Origin: Prochlorococcus sp. AG-402-O16
Lineage (GTDB): Bacteria; Cyanobacteriota; Cyanobacteriia; PCC-6307; Cyanobiaceae
Length of the DNA: 64,000 nucleotides
Reading direction: 5' to 3'
Assembly (NCBI GenBank): GCA_003216415.1
Contig: QCIY01000006.1
Location: 1 to 64,000, forward strand
Notes under the pieces: generated by a model
Databases searched by the model: none
The model's input: the letters and a program-made list of their open reading frames with translations, nothing else
Told to the model about the DNA's origin: nothing
Made by a program: the position numbers and the translations under genes
Shown here: positions 1 to 10,073 of the stretch, in pieces
How positions within the stretch are numbered: the first letter of the stretch is position 1
Layout of the letters: every line of letters begins with the position of its first letter

Positions 1-30
1 GAGGAAGACAAGTATTTTTAGAAATTATTT

Positions 31-258
31 TTAAGGATAAAAATCTACTTTCCAACGCATTACGCAATAACTTAAAGGGTTATATCCATTGCAATTCCAG
101 AACTTGAAAATTTTAACAGCAAAATGGTGAAAACTAGCATCATTGAAAAATGCCCAACCAAAATAAATAGCAAATGCAGTTACAACAAAAGCAACATATT
201 GAAGCCAATGAGTTCCAGATTTATCTACACCATTTATGTCAAAATTAGAATTACTCAT
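31..258 (-). CDS. small hypothetical membrane protein next to an Hli gene
   Basis: 75-aa ORF with one hydrophobic segment, directly downstream of the Hli-like ORF on the same strand. Confidence 0.5.
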   Translation of the reverse strand: MSNSNFDINGVDKSGTHWLQYVAFVVTAFAIYFGWAFFNDASFHHFAVKIFKFWNCNGYNPLSYCVMRWKVDFYP

Positions 259-513
259 TTAAAGGATTGGATATGCTATCCATCCAAATAAGGTGTAATT
301 AATAATGACAGCCATAAAGCCAATCATTGCAAGTCTTCCATTTGTTCTTTCAGCAATAAACCAATAGCTATTTGGCCATTCAAATTTAGTCGTATGATAC
401 ATTTGATCCTCTGAAAGAGTAGTCTCTTTAGGAGTATTGACCTGATCAAGATAATAATTACTATCTGGGTAATAGCTTTCGCTTCGAATATTGTCTTCTT
501 TTTTTTCAATCAT
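259..513 (-). CDS. high-light-inducible (Hli/CAB-like) protein
   Basis: ERTNGRLAMIGFMAVIINYTLFGW Hli motif at C-terminus. Confidence 0.85.
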   Translation of the reverse strand: MIEKKEDNIRSESYYPDSNYYLDQVNTPKETTLSEDQMYHTTKFEWPNSYWFIAERTNGRLAMIGFMAVIINYTLFGWIAYPIL

Positions 514-717
514 TTTATAAGAAATTTGAATTTTATATATCTTAAAAAAAAAAAAGCTAAATAGGTTAAAAAAGTATTTAATTTTCTATTGCCAAAAAAT
601 AGCAGAAACTGCCTTTTGATACTAAATTGTTCGTAAAATTGTTAATTATGCGATATATCTATTCTTAGAAGTATCTTTAAAGAAGGATAATTAATCAAAA
701 TTCAAGAGATTTATGAA

Positions 718-2403
718 ATGAAGTTTGCATTTTATTTTTTCATAATTGCTCATATTTTTAACTTTCTGGGTGTATTGGCAGAAAAAGTTATAAAAGATTC
801 TTCTGAATTCAAATCAATTAAGTGGGAAAAGGTACAAGAAAATAGGGGTGAACCTCTAAAAAAAATTATTTGGAAATCTTATAAGGATGATAAAAGTTAT
901 TTTGAAACTAAAAATTTAAAAAATAAATCAAAGAAGAATCTTGACAAAACTAAAATGGAGCCTCCAACTTGGCGTAATCGCACCTTGCGGTTTTCCTTTG
1001 AGGATATAGTCATGCCAGATCCTGACGAACGCATGGGTTTGTACAGTATAGGCGCTTACGATCAACTAAACCCTTGGCTATACGGTGGTATCACCCTTTA
1101 CGGTGCCGCTAGCGGATATCGTGGAGGGTTCTTTACTGGTGGCTATACCTTGGGGGTGGAGCATCAGTTAACTGATAACTGGACTCTCGATGCAGGAGGC
1201 TATATGGGTGCAGGAGGGGGCGGTGCCGCGGCACAAGGAGGAGGGTTAATGATACGCCCACATATTGGTCTCAAGTACGACTTTAACTGGAGCGAACTGG
1301 GAGTGAATTACACCTACGTAGACTTCCCTAACGGAGATATTTCCAGCGATGCAATCGCGCTTTCACTGGATATTCCCTTCAGTACACCGACACTCAATTG
1401 GAAAAATGATGGGCTGACTATAGCTGATTACTTTGGGGAAGATTGGAGTACTGTTAGCAGCCACCGATCGCACCTAGCTGCCCGGGTTCGTGTCTATTCT
1501 CCATCCAACGGTAGCAAAACCACCTCCGGTGAGTCGCTTAATAATTCATTAGGTCTGATCGGCGTAGAGTACTCTTACTTTCTTAATGATAACTGGTTTT
1601 CTACCTTTGAAACTGCCGGTGCCGTATCAGGTGGAGTAGGCGGGTACGCTGAACTTTTAGCCGGGATAGGCTATCGCCTCCCCCTAACTAAAGACGATCG
1701 TCTAGCACTACTCCCCGCTCTAACCATCGGCGGTGCCGGTGGCGGGTCTGTCGAAACCGGCGGAGGATTTGTTGCCCGAGCAAATCTAGGATTGGAATAC
1801 CGACTTTCTCCTGATCTCAGTCTAATTATCGATGGCGGGTATCTCACCGCTCCAGATGGTAATTTTGATACACAATATCTCGGCTTCAATTTGGCATACG
1901 TAATGGAAACTTTTGCTCAGGATCAAAAAGGAACTCCTTTAACGGAAACAGATCTTATCCAAACTACCAAATGGCGTTTTCGCCCAGCGCACCAATGGTA
2001 TTTTGATGCTCAACGTAAGAGTGGTTCTTCACGCGACATGCAACTTATGGGAGGTAAAATCGACTGGATGGGAGGGGATTGGTGGTACCTTACTGGACAA
2101 GGATTAAGCGCGTATGAAGGAGGAGCTGGAGGCTATTCAGAGGGGCATTGGGGGGTAGGTATTCTTGGCCCGAGCTGGAAGAACTTGCAATTCTATGGCG
2201 AAATGCTCATTGGTGCCGGTGGGGGAGGAGGAGTTGATAGTGGTAGTGCCCTTTTATATAAACCGAGTATAGGTTTAGAGTACAAACTAAATAAAGACTT
2301 TAGCCTTCAAACTGGCATAGGAAAAGTGATTTCTAAGGAAGGTAATCTGGATGCTAATACCTTGGATGCTAGTATGATTTGGCGTTTCAGGACCAAAAAA
2401 TAA
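718..2403 (+). CDS. glycine-rich outer-membrane-like beta-barrel protein with internal three-fold repeat
   Basis: 561-aa ORF with N-terminal hydrophobic signal and three repeats of the type GG.GG..-GLEY..-D..L..GGY...-GN.D...L. Body visibly more GC-rich than the flanks. Confidence 0.7.
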   Translation: MKFAFYFFIIAHIFNFLGVLAEKVIKDSSEFKSIKWEKVQENRGEPLKKIIWKSYKDDKSYFETKNLKNKSKKNLDKTKMEPPTWRNRTLRFSFEDIVMPDPDERMGLYSIGAYDQLNPWLYGGITLYGAASGYRGGFFTGGYTLGVEHQLTDNWTLDAGGYMGAGGGGAAAQGGGLMIRPHIGLKYDFNWSELGVNYTYVDFPNGDISSDAIALSLDIPFSTPTLNWKNDGLTIADYFGEDWSTVSSHRSHLAARVRVYSPSNGSKTTSGESLNNSLGLIGVEYSYFLNDNWFSTFETAGAVSGGVGGYAELLAGIGYRLPLTKDDRLALLPALTIGGAGGGSVETGGGFVARANLGLEYRLSPDLSLIIDGGYLTAPDGNFDTQYLGFNLAYVMETFAQDQKGTPLTETDLIQTTKWRFRPAHQWYFDAQRKSGSSRDMQLMGGKIDWMGGDWWYLTGQGLSAYEGGAGGYSEGHWGVGILGPSWKNLQFYGEMLIGAGGGGGVDSGSALLYKPSIGLEYKLNKDFSLQTGIGKVISKEGNLDANTLDASMIWRFRTKK

Positions 2404-2806
2404 AGCTCCCAAACTTGGAGATTGATTGCGGACAAATCGTTAATAAATATTGCTTAACTTGTCAGAAGAAACTACGCAGAACAAAAAAGTTATTAATTTA
2501 AAATCTTATACTAAGTTAGTTTCACTTGGTATGTTGGGGGCACTAGGTTGTAAGTTTTTATCTTGTCGTCCCGATTTACTTCTGATTATTTTCAATATTA
2601 CGTGTTGCAATTAATAAGCTACTATCTGCTTATATTTGAAATACCTATAAGTCTTAATTAGCTTGATAAAAACAATAGCTAGAAAACTAATAATTAATAA
2701 ATAATTTAAAAGGTAAGTTTTAATAAAATTTTTTTTCAATTTAAATAAGACAATTTGATCTTTTTATAATGTTATATTAAAGATCAATTCGAAAAAGATT
2801 TTAAAA

Positions 2807-3520
2807 GTGCTTGGGTTATTCCCCGAAAATTTTAAATTTAGCAAATTTGGATTTGCTAGAATTTCACCAGAAATGGATAACAAGAAAAATTTTTTTGAGA
2901 AAATATCCTACAAAAAAAATAAAGATCTGCTCATAAAAGATAGAAAGGATGCTGGAGCATTAAAAGTAAAAAAGGAAAACCTACAAAAGAGCTATAACTT
3001 ATATGCTGATTTACTTTTGAAGTACGGGTATATAAAATTTGCGGAGAAGCTTGTTGGAGATAAAATCTATCCTTTTGTGGTAATGCATATGCTAAATGAT
3101 AAAAAAACGAAAGAACTAATATGGCATAGAGATCAATATTTTCATGGTAAAAATTTTATAGGTCCAAAATTTAAACTATATAAGTTAGCAATTTATCTAC
3201 AAGATACAAATAAAAATAATGGAGTTACTGGCTTCATACCAAAATTGATTTCTCCTAGATTTAGAAATAGATATTTAGACACTATGTTCGCTTACTTATC
3301 ATCATTTTTATCTATTCATCCAAGATTATCTGTTGGAGAGGCTATTATATTTAGTGGCAAAGTTATGCATCATCGACCGAAACAAAAAAATAATAATTTT
3401 AGAGAAGCAATAATTTTTTCATGTACAAATAGTCCAAATAATCTTCCAAACCTTAAAGATAATGAAAATGAATTCTTAAATTTTTATATAAAGACTAAGA
3501 TTGATTATGGCATTAAATAA
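2807..3520 (+). CDS. phytanoyl-CoA dioxygenase-like (2OG-Fe(II)) protein
   Basis: WHRDQ (HxD), downstream MHHRP His and FREAIIFS Arg region with spacing typical of PhyH-like enzymes. Confidence 0.5.
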   Translation: MLGLFPENFKFSKFGFARISPEMDNKKNFFEKISYKKNKDLLIKDRKDAGALKVKKENLQKSYNLYADLLLKYGYIKFAEKLVGDKIYPFVVMHMLNDKKTKELIWHRDQYFHGKNFIGPKFKLYKLAIYLQDTNKNNGVTGFIPKLISPRFRNRYLDTMFAYLSSFLSIHPRLSVGEAIIFSGKVMHHRPKQKNNNFREAIIFSCTNSPNNLPNLKDNENEFLNFYIKTKIDYGIK

Positions 3521-3907
3521 AAAATGAATTTAAATACATTTCTTTTAATTCTTCTTGTGATCGCAGCTTATACAAATTTGTATCTAGCCTTAAAAAAAAG
3601 GAAATAGAAAATTATTATTTAAAAGTTATAAATAATAATTAAGCAATTTTTTAACGATTAATATTTATCTAAGTTCAATTTTTTTTACCTTTAGCATATT
3701 TATAAAACTCCTTATTGCATATCTCAACTAATAAGCGGTAATATCAATATTTTGCTTAACCAACATACTCAAATTAAAGGGAGCATCTCTGGAAGACTGG
3801 ATTGCACAATAGGATCTTTTAGTCTGTTTTTTTGAGAGATTAATATTTGTCTACAAATAATGAGAGCAAATATAATTTTTATGGCGATATAAAGAAGAGA
3901 TTTCTAA

Positions 3908-4630
3908 CTAGTCACTTATTTTTAAAGAGTTTTTGAGTAATTCATTTAATTTAAAGAGTTCTTCTTTGGTAAATTCGCGATGTTTTCCTGTTGGCAAGTC
4001 TAACTTAATATTCATAATCCTTACACGCTTTAATGATTTTACTCTGTAACCTAAGGATTCACACATTCTCCTGATTTGACGGTTAAGGCCTTGAGTAAGG
4101 ATTATATTGAACCTTTTTGGCCCTAATTGTTTTACGAAACAAGTCTTGGTTATGGTTTCTAATATTTGTACTCCATTACTCATGGTTTGAATAAATTCTT
4201 TATTTATCGGACGATTAACGCTTACGATGTATTCTTTTTCATGATTATTTCTTGCTCTGAGTATTTTATTTACAATATCTCCATCGTTAGTTAAAAAAAT
4301 CAATCCCTCACTGAGCTTATCCAATCTCCCAATAGGAAAAATTCTTTTAGGATATTTAATGAAATCTATGATATTGTCGGGTTCTACTCCTCTATCAGTT
4401 GTGCAAACAATTCCAACAGGTTTATTAAAAGCTATATATATTTTTTTTTGTTTTGTTGATTTTTCTATTCTCTGACCTTCAACTTCTACTTGATCTCCAT
4501 CCTCTACCTTAGTTCCCATTTCAGGAACTTTACCATTAATGGTTACTTTCCCTTCTTCTATTAGCCTATCTGCTCTTCTTCGGGAACAATAGCCTAATTC
4601 ACTTAGATATTTATTTATTCTGGTAGCCAT
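3908..4630 (-). CDS. RluF/RsuA-family rRNA pseudouridine synthase
   Basis: S4 domain N-terminus (RINKYLSELGYCSRRRADRLIEEGKVTING), GRLDKLSEGLIFLTNDG catalytic motif, QGLNRQIRRM. Confidence 0.9.
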   Translation of the reverse strand: MATRINKYLSELGYCSRRRADRLIEEGKVTINGKVPEMGTKVEDGDQVEVEGQRIEKSTKQKKIYIAFNKPVGIVCTTDRGVEPDNIIDFIKYPKRIFPIGRLDKLSEGLIFLTNDGDIVNKILRARNNHEKEYIVSVNRPINKEFIQTMSNGVQILETITKTCFVKQLGPKRFNIILTQGLNRQIRRMCESLGYRVKSLKRVRIMNIKLDLPTGKHREFTKEELFKLNELLKNSLKISD

Positions 4631-4703
4631 CTTGTCAAATTTACTTCAAAAGTCCCTCATATAGTTTTCTCGTTAAGCTTATAAAAAAAATATAAATAAA
4701 ATT

Positions 4704-5321
4704 TTAGTATTCTTCATAGCTAAACTTTTGCCCTCCAATGCTTGCTTCATACATGAGGCCTCCTTTTGAATATGTAAGAACTGCAACCCCGTCACTATAA
4801 TCAGCAGAAGCATTAGCCCCTTCTGTAATTAAAGCTGCACTAGCTGATGCCCCAAATTCAAAATTACCTTCAGTAAACCTTTCAAGTGATTTTTTATCCT
4901 TAAAAAAAATAATCTGACTAAATGCTTGTCCACCTAATTGAAAACCGATAGATACCTGAGTTAAAGTTGTTGATCCAATTACATTACCTTTCTCGAATAC
5001 TTCACCCTTCCCTCTAGCACCTCCAATGCCAATCCCTCCTTTCCCTACATTTGGGAAAACAGCATATCCTCTAGCTTTTTTAAAATAGGGCTTCAAAGAG
5101 GATTTATTTTTGAACTTATTTAATGCCTTTATTGTTTTATCACTAGCTTTTTTACCTTTGCTATTTTTATCTGATGATGGTTTCCAACCTGATATCAATA
5201 ATTGTTCTGAAAGTGTATTAAATTTTGATTCATTCAAATGAGATGATTTAACTGAAGATAAATATTGTGTGAATATTATCAATATAATCAAAAAAGATTT
5301 CTTAAATATTTTCAAATACAT
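4704..5321 (-). CDS. SYLF (Ysc84-like) lipid-binding domain protein, secreted
   Basis: signal peptide; RGYAVFPNVGKGGIGIGGARGKGEVF and AALITEGANASADYSDGVAVLTYSKGGLMYEASIGGQ. Confidence 0.85.
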   Translation of the reverse strand: MYLKIFKKSFLIILIIFTQYLSSVKSSHLNESKFNTLSEQLLISGWKPSSDKNSKGKKASDKTIKALNKFKNKSSLKPYFKKARGYAVFPNVGKGGIGIGGARGKGEVFEKGNVIGSTTLTQVSIGFQLGGQAFSQIIFFKDKKSLERFTEGNFEFGASASAALITEGANASADYSDGVAVLTYSKGGLMYEASIGGQKFSYEEY

Positions 5322-5744
5322 AATTATTTTCTATTAATTATTAATATAACCTAATAATAATTCTATAAAAAACATTTCACTAATGATGGTAATTTTGGAG
5401 CATTAGGTCTTTGTCTCGAATCCTGGATTTGTCAATGTTAGAGCAACTCTAGCCTAATTTAAAATTTAAGATATTATTTCTTGATGCAAAACTCATAGGA
5501 AATATAAGTTTGAGTTAAGAACTTTCTTATATCTTTTTATATTTTAAGCAACGCCTTATTTCTTTGAATTTGTATCGAATTTCAATGATAGAGATAAAAT
5601 TTCAAGCTAGATCAAAAACCGAATTTATTTTATCCATTTTCAAAATTAATTGTTGGTCCTCTATCCGTATATATTTGTACCTCAAACCGTACATCAATAT
5701 TAATCATTTAACTAGAGTGCTTGGTTAGAACTTACAAATAGCAA

Positions 5745-5942
5745 ATGTTATTTCAAATGGCTTCAACACCGATTAAATCTTGTAATAAATATTTGTTGAG
5801 TTACAAAGATTCATCAAATAACACACATCAAGTTGGCTTCTACGCACGCGATACATATGACTGCATGATGCTTGCAAGAGAATTTAATTCTTACTTACAT
5901 GACCATCCAGGTTCTGTAATCAGAATCCAACAGAAATTTTGA
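5745..5942 (+). CDS. hypothetical small protein
   Basis: 65-aa ORF, plausible coding composition. Confidence 0.5.
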   Translation: MLFQMASTPIKSCNKYLLSYKDSSNNTHQVGFYARDTYDCMMLAREFNSYLHDHPGSVIRIQQKF

Positions 5943-5953
5943 GGTATTAATTC

Positions 5954-6118
5954 ATGAATCTAAAAAGATCACCATTCGCAATTCAAAATAAAAATAAAAG
6001 AGATCTTGAATACGCGAAAGATTATCCAACTATTTCTGATTTAATGAGAAAACAAAAAGTTTCTAATGATAATTCAAGTACTGTCCACCATAGAAGAGAT
6101 TTAGATTCTCTTGGTTAG
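5954..6118 (+). CDS. hypothetical 54-aa protein
   Basis: manual translation MNLKRSPFAIQNKNKRDLEYAKDYPTISDLMRKQKVSNDNSSTVHHRRDLDSLG*; follows the previous ORF by 11 nt; below the ORF-track length limit. Confidence 0.5.
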   Translation: MNLKRSPFAIQNKNKRDLEYAKDYPTISDLMRKQKVSNDNSSTVHHRRDLDSLG

Positions 6119-6233
6119 TTTTTGAAAGAAAGCTAAATATGAATTAAAAAAATCACGATTACCATACTTCAATAAAGAAGGTAGAAAGATACACTGTTAT
6201 TGAAGGAAATATATAAAAGTGAGATTTTTTTAT

Positions 6234-6452
6234 TTATAAGGTAATATTTTCTTCTTCAAGTTTTTTCTTAAGTTCTATAGGCATATAAGCAATATCTTTC
6301 TTTATCGCATCAATTGCATCTTTATACTTTTCAGGTTCATCTAATAGCTTTTTTATTAAATTGTATTGACTTTCTATTTCTTGAGAAGAAAATTTCCCCA
6401 TAAAAAAGTGGACTCTATTACTCCATGTTATATAGAAGGTCAATAATATCAA
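6234..6452 (-). CDS. hypothetical small protein
   Basis: 72-aa ORF; likely start is the internal MGKFSS. Confidence 0.45.
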   Translation of the reverse strand: MILLTFYITWSNRVHFFMGKFSSQEIESQYNLIKKLLDEPEKYKDAIDAIKKDIAYMPIELKKKLEEENITL

Positions 6453-6548
6453 ATAAAAAGAATAAAGAATTTTTTACCCTAGAGATATTTTCACATAATA
6501 ATAAAGAGAAAATATAGATATTGAAAAAGTTCCTCAAATTTAATTTAA

Positions 6549-6719
6549 ATGTTTCATCATAGAATAATGATAGATCCTATCCTCTACTTATCTATGATTT
6601 TAGGATTTGGAGGAGTTTATATATTAATCTCTTCTTTCGATGATGATGATGATGATAGTAATGATGATGGAGAAAAATTTTTTCTAAATTCCAATATACT
6701 TAATCAACCATGTAGTTGA
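6549..6719 (+). CDS. hypothetical small membrane protein with poly-Asp run
   Basis: manual translation MFHHRIMIDPILYLSMILGFGGVYILISSFDDDDDDSNDDGEKFFLNSNILNQPCS*. Confidence 0.4.
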   Translation: MFHHRIMIDPILYLSMILGFGGVYILISSFDDDDDDSNDDGEKFFLNSNILNQPCS

Positions 6720-6769
6720 TATGTTGTTAAACAAACCCCTGTAAATATAAATAGAAATCAGTTTTCTTC

Positions 6770-7405
6770 TTAAAATAAACTCGCTTGATCAAATTTTTTT
6801 TGGATTTGTTCTAATACCCATCCTTCTGGTGACCAACCCATCGTTATTGGAAGCAAACCTTTTAATTCATAAGGATCTTTTACCTTTTCAGTCCATTTTT
6901 CCTCATGTCCATTTGGCACAACTACAGGCATACGATCATGAAAAGGCTTAATGAGATTATTTGGTTCAGTTGTCAGAATACAACAACTTTCTATTTCAGC
7001 CCCATCAGGCGAACTCCACTTGCTCCAAATTCCACCTAACCAAAAAGTCTCATAATTTTCCTTACGAATACGGTATTTTTTCTCTAAAAAACCACTTGCA
7101 GGTATTAAACATCTTTTATATTTCCAACTTCCACTAAATAATTTTTTTTCTTCTACAGTTTCTGACCTTGCATTAAATGGTCTTGATCTTTTTTTATCAA
7201 ATGGGTCTTTAGCCCAAGGGGAAATAAAACCCCAAGACATGAAAGTCGTTTTCATTTTCCCCTCATTTTTAATCACCAGAACTGGATCAGTTGGTCTAAT
7301 TAAATTTTGGGTTTCGTATTTTTTATCAAGTCCACTTGGATAATCTTGTTTCAAAACTTTAGGCAATTTATCAAATTTAGTATTAAGTTCAAATCTTCCG
7401 CACAT
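6770..7405 (-). CDS. SRAP domain protein (HMCES/YedK family, abasic-site DNA crosslinking)
   Basis: MCGRFELN catalytic Cys2 N-terminus, RPFNARSETV, RCLIPASGFLE, HDRMPVV. Confidence 0.93.
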   Translation of the reverse strand: MCGRFELNTKFDKLPKVLKQDYPSGLDKKYETQNLIRPTDPVLVIKNEGKMKTTFMSWGFISPWAKDPFDKKRSRPFNARSETVEEKKLFSGSWKYKRCLIPASGFLEKKYRIRKENYETFWLGGIWSKWSSPDGAEIESCCILTTEPNNLIKPFHDRMPVVVPNGHEEKWTEKVKDPYELKGLLPITMGWSPEGWVLEQIQKKFDQASLF

Positions 7406-7499
7406 TTACCTTCTAAAAGTTTCTTGAAACATATAAAAAAATACGTGGATATTTCTGCTTATTGTAAATTGACTCTCAATCACATATTGAGAATAATTA

Positions 7500-7811
7500 C
7501 TAACTCGAGAGTGTGGCAATTTCTTTATGTACTGATAGAAATTCTTGGTCTGTTAAAACAGGTGTAACCTTAATTTCTACGCCAAAATTATCGACCCAGA
7601 TATTACTCCACTTCCAAATGTTCTGATGGTTTGAAGATTCAACAATTGCCCACCCATTTGCTCCCTCTGGATTTACTACTCTATTAACAACTTTGAACCC
7701 ATCAAATTCGTCACCTTCGCATCCCCCTTCTACAAAACCAGCAAAAGCTTCTGCACCTTGCATATGACTTTCTTGATCTGGGAATTGCCAATGTACTATG
7801 TATGTCTGCAT
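7500..7811 (-). CDS. DUF3303-like protein
   Basis: MQTYIVHWQFPDQESHMQGAEAFAGFVEGG..., WAIVESSN, KWSNIWVDNFGVEIKVTPVLTDQE. Confidence 0.7.
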   Translation of the reverse strand: MQTYIVHWQFPDQESHMQGAEAFAGFVEGGCEGDEFDGFKVVNRVVNPEGANGWAIVESSNHQNIWKWSNIWVDNFGVEIKVTPVLTDQEFLSVHKEIATLSS

Positions 7812-8169
7812 GACTAAAAGAATTTTTTATATTATTAATTATCAAACTTAAAAATTAAATAAAAAATCTTTAAACACTAATTAAAAAATTAATAAGTATA
7901 TATTCTGGTCAAAAAGACTATCATTTCATCGAACTAATCGTATGAAGTACTGGTCGAAGATTCGAATTCTATTTCCCATATTATTAGGGCATTAAGTCTA
8001 AAAATAAACCCCTGAACAAACCTCTCAAAAAGAAAAGGTTAAAAATTACTTATTTAGGGATTTCTAAATATTCGGCAACTTTATCCTCGTTAACTTTTAA
8101 TTTTAATAGAGGGATTAAATGAAACATCTATCTGATCAGAAACCAGACAAAAAAAAAGACTCTTACGAG

Positions 8170-8340
8170 CCTAGGTGATGGGGATCCCTATAATGACAAA
8201 TTAAACGAGAACTTACAACCCCATCAATAGGTATTTTTTATTACTTTCAAACACCATATGTAGTGCTAGGATCATGAAAAGGCTGGGTGATGGGGATTAT
8301 CCCGCTTTTTGCATGGGGCGAAGCTAACGCCCTTTTTTTA
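8170..8340 (+). ncRNA. candidate small structured RNA locus ending in a strong intrinsic terminator
   Basis: two copies of GGTGATGGGGAT (8174-8185, 8285-8296), complementary CCCCATCA at 8219-8226, GGGATTATCCC hairpin (8293-8303), terminator GGGCG-AAGCTAA-CGCCC-T7 (8316-8339); no ORF of 60 aa or more here. Confidence 0.45.
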
Positions 8341-8842
8341 TGGGAAAAAATTTACCTTAATCAAAAACGATAGCTTGAGGATAAAAATATTTTAACCTTT
8401 TGAATATATTGCAAATGCCTCTCCCATAATTAAGGAAATTTTGATTTCTTATGTTTTTCTTTATAAGCGATCAAGTAAACCAGTTATGATAGGCTCAAGG
8501 GTTGAATCGATAGATGAAGGATTGAAAAAGCTTCTAGATTCAATATTTCTTTTTAAAAAAAATGGTGGATATGTAATTTACTCAAAATTTGACATTATTA
8601 GAAGATAATTATTAGAAAAATCTACAGATTTGATGATTAATTATGAAAAAAGACATTTATTCAAACATTGAAGATTTAGATGCTTTGCAAAGTTTTTTGA
8701 ATGTATAACTTCTTTTATTATTAATATTGAAGGAGTGGATTGCACTACAGCATGTTATACAAGATATTTAGAACCAAACAATATTGATTACCCTTTAAAA
8801 TTCTTGTAAGCAAAGCTTATAGATAATTGCTAGATTGTATTC

Positions 8843-8956
8843 ATGATATTTCCACCTTATCAAGTTATTTTTGGTCTATTGCTTTTATCTATAGCGGTAG
8901 TTCTCATTTGGGATATTAGATATAACCCTTTCGGAGAAGACCAAGACGGAATTTGA
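8843..8956 (+). CDS. tiny single-TM hypothetical protein
   Basis: manual translation MIFPPYQVIFGLLLLSIAVVLIWDIRYNPFGEDQDGI*. Confidence 0.5.
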   Translation: MIFPPYQVIFGLLLLSIAVVLIWDIRYNPFGEDQDGI

Positions 8957-9258
8957 TATTCAACTAGGAAGTTGATTTGTAGGTGGGGCATGGAATTTCC
9001 TTCTTTTTCTACTAAATTTTTTGTAAGCAAATAATGAGCCCAATATCAATAATGGAATAGCTATAGAATTAATCATTTAAAATACTTAATTTATATATAG
9101 AAACAGATTTGTTATAAATATCAATAATCAAAATTTAATTTCCTATAAAATTATATTTAATATTTTTTTTAATGTTCATCTAAAACGTTAAATACAAAAA
9201 CCAGCAAGTATTAAATAGCAAATTAAAAAATGAGTAATTTCTTTGCCTTAATTATTAA

Positions 9259-9363
9259 TCACTTTTTCTTATTCCTCATTTGATACTGCAGAATAGCTTT
9301 AAGATGTTTTACTTCTTTTTCTAAAGTCTCAACTCTTTTTTCTAATTCTTTATTAGTGACCAT
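9259..9363 (-). CDS. tiny coiled-coil hypothetical protein
   Basis: manual translation MVTNKELEKRVETLEKEVKHLKAILQYQMRNKKK* with heptad pattern. Confidence 0.4.
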   Translation of the reverse strand: MVTNKELEKRVETLEKEVKHLKAILQYQMRNKKK

Positions 9364-9536
9364 ATTTTTGTCTCATTTTTAAAATTTTAACGTTTGTTGA
9401 ATTAACTCAGTTTAAATTGCTAAGTTTTAAGTATCCAACTTAATAAATATAAAAGCTTTAATAAGTATAAGAGCTTATTGATAAGCTCAATTTCCCTAGA
9501 TAAATTAGGCAGAATATAAATTTCAGGGGGGAATTA

Positions 9537-9680
9537 ATGAGTGGAGATTATGAAACAATGGAAATCAATCAACCAAAAATATCATATTTCAAGAAAAGAT
9601 CTGAAAACAATACAGAATGGTTAGATGAATTAATCAACAAAATTGAAGATATGAAAAACAATATATCCAAATCAGCTTAA
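9537..9680 (+). CDS. hypothetical 47-aa protein
   Basis: manual translation MSGDYETMEINQPKISYFKKRSENNTEWLDELINKIEDMKNNISKSA*; purine-rich GGGGGGAATTA just upstream as RBS. Confidence 0.45.
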   Translation: MSGDYETMEINQPKISYFKKRSENNTEWLDELINKIEDMKNNISKSA

Positions 9681-10073
9681 TGAGAGAAATAGTGCAAAAG
9701 GAAATAAAAATTTGTAAAATTTAGAGCTTAAAGATATATATTTGAGAGAACTTTTAAATTAAAATAAAGAATACAAATGAGATCAAATTTCTGGCAATAT
9801 TATACTAGCTACAAACATTCTTCTAATTATCGTAACTTTTGTTATCGCTTTAAAAATCGCACCAATTACAGAGCTATATAATGAAAAAAATTTGTGTATT
9901 AAATATTTAAAACATCAAATAGATTGAGACACTCTTATAAAAAGACTAAAAATAGTTAAATAAGCAAATCCATCTAGTATTTGTGACTATATTTTTAAAA
10001 ATTAAGATATGAAAATTAAGTCATTAGCCAGTTTATTGCGGTCTTTGGTACTTCATTTTTCATAATAATCATA

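Noticed and set aside
324-509. 61-aa minus ORF MKKKKTIFEAKAITQ...
   Set aside because: Out-of-frame reading of the Hli gene.
5395-5470. tRNA-like look (GTCTCGAATCCTGGATTTG)
   Set aside because: Could not form a cloverleaf with an acceptor stem and anticodon arm.
7307-7567. 86-aa plus-strand ORF between the SRAP and DUF3303 genes
   Set aside because: Overlaps both genes antisense and has non-coding composition.
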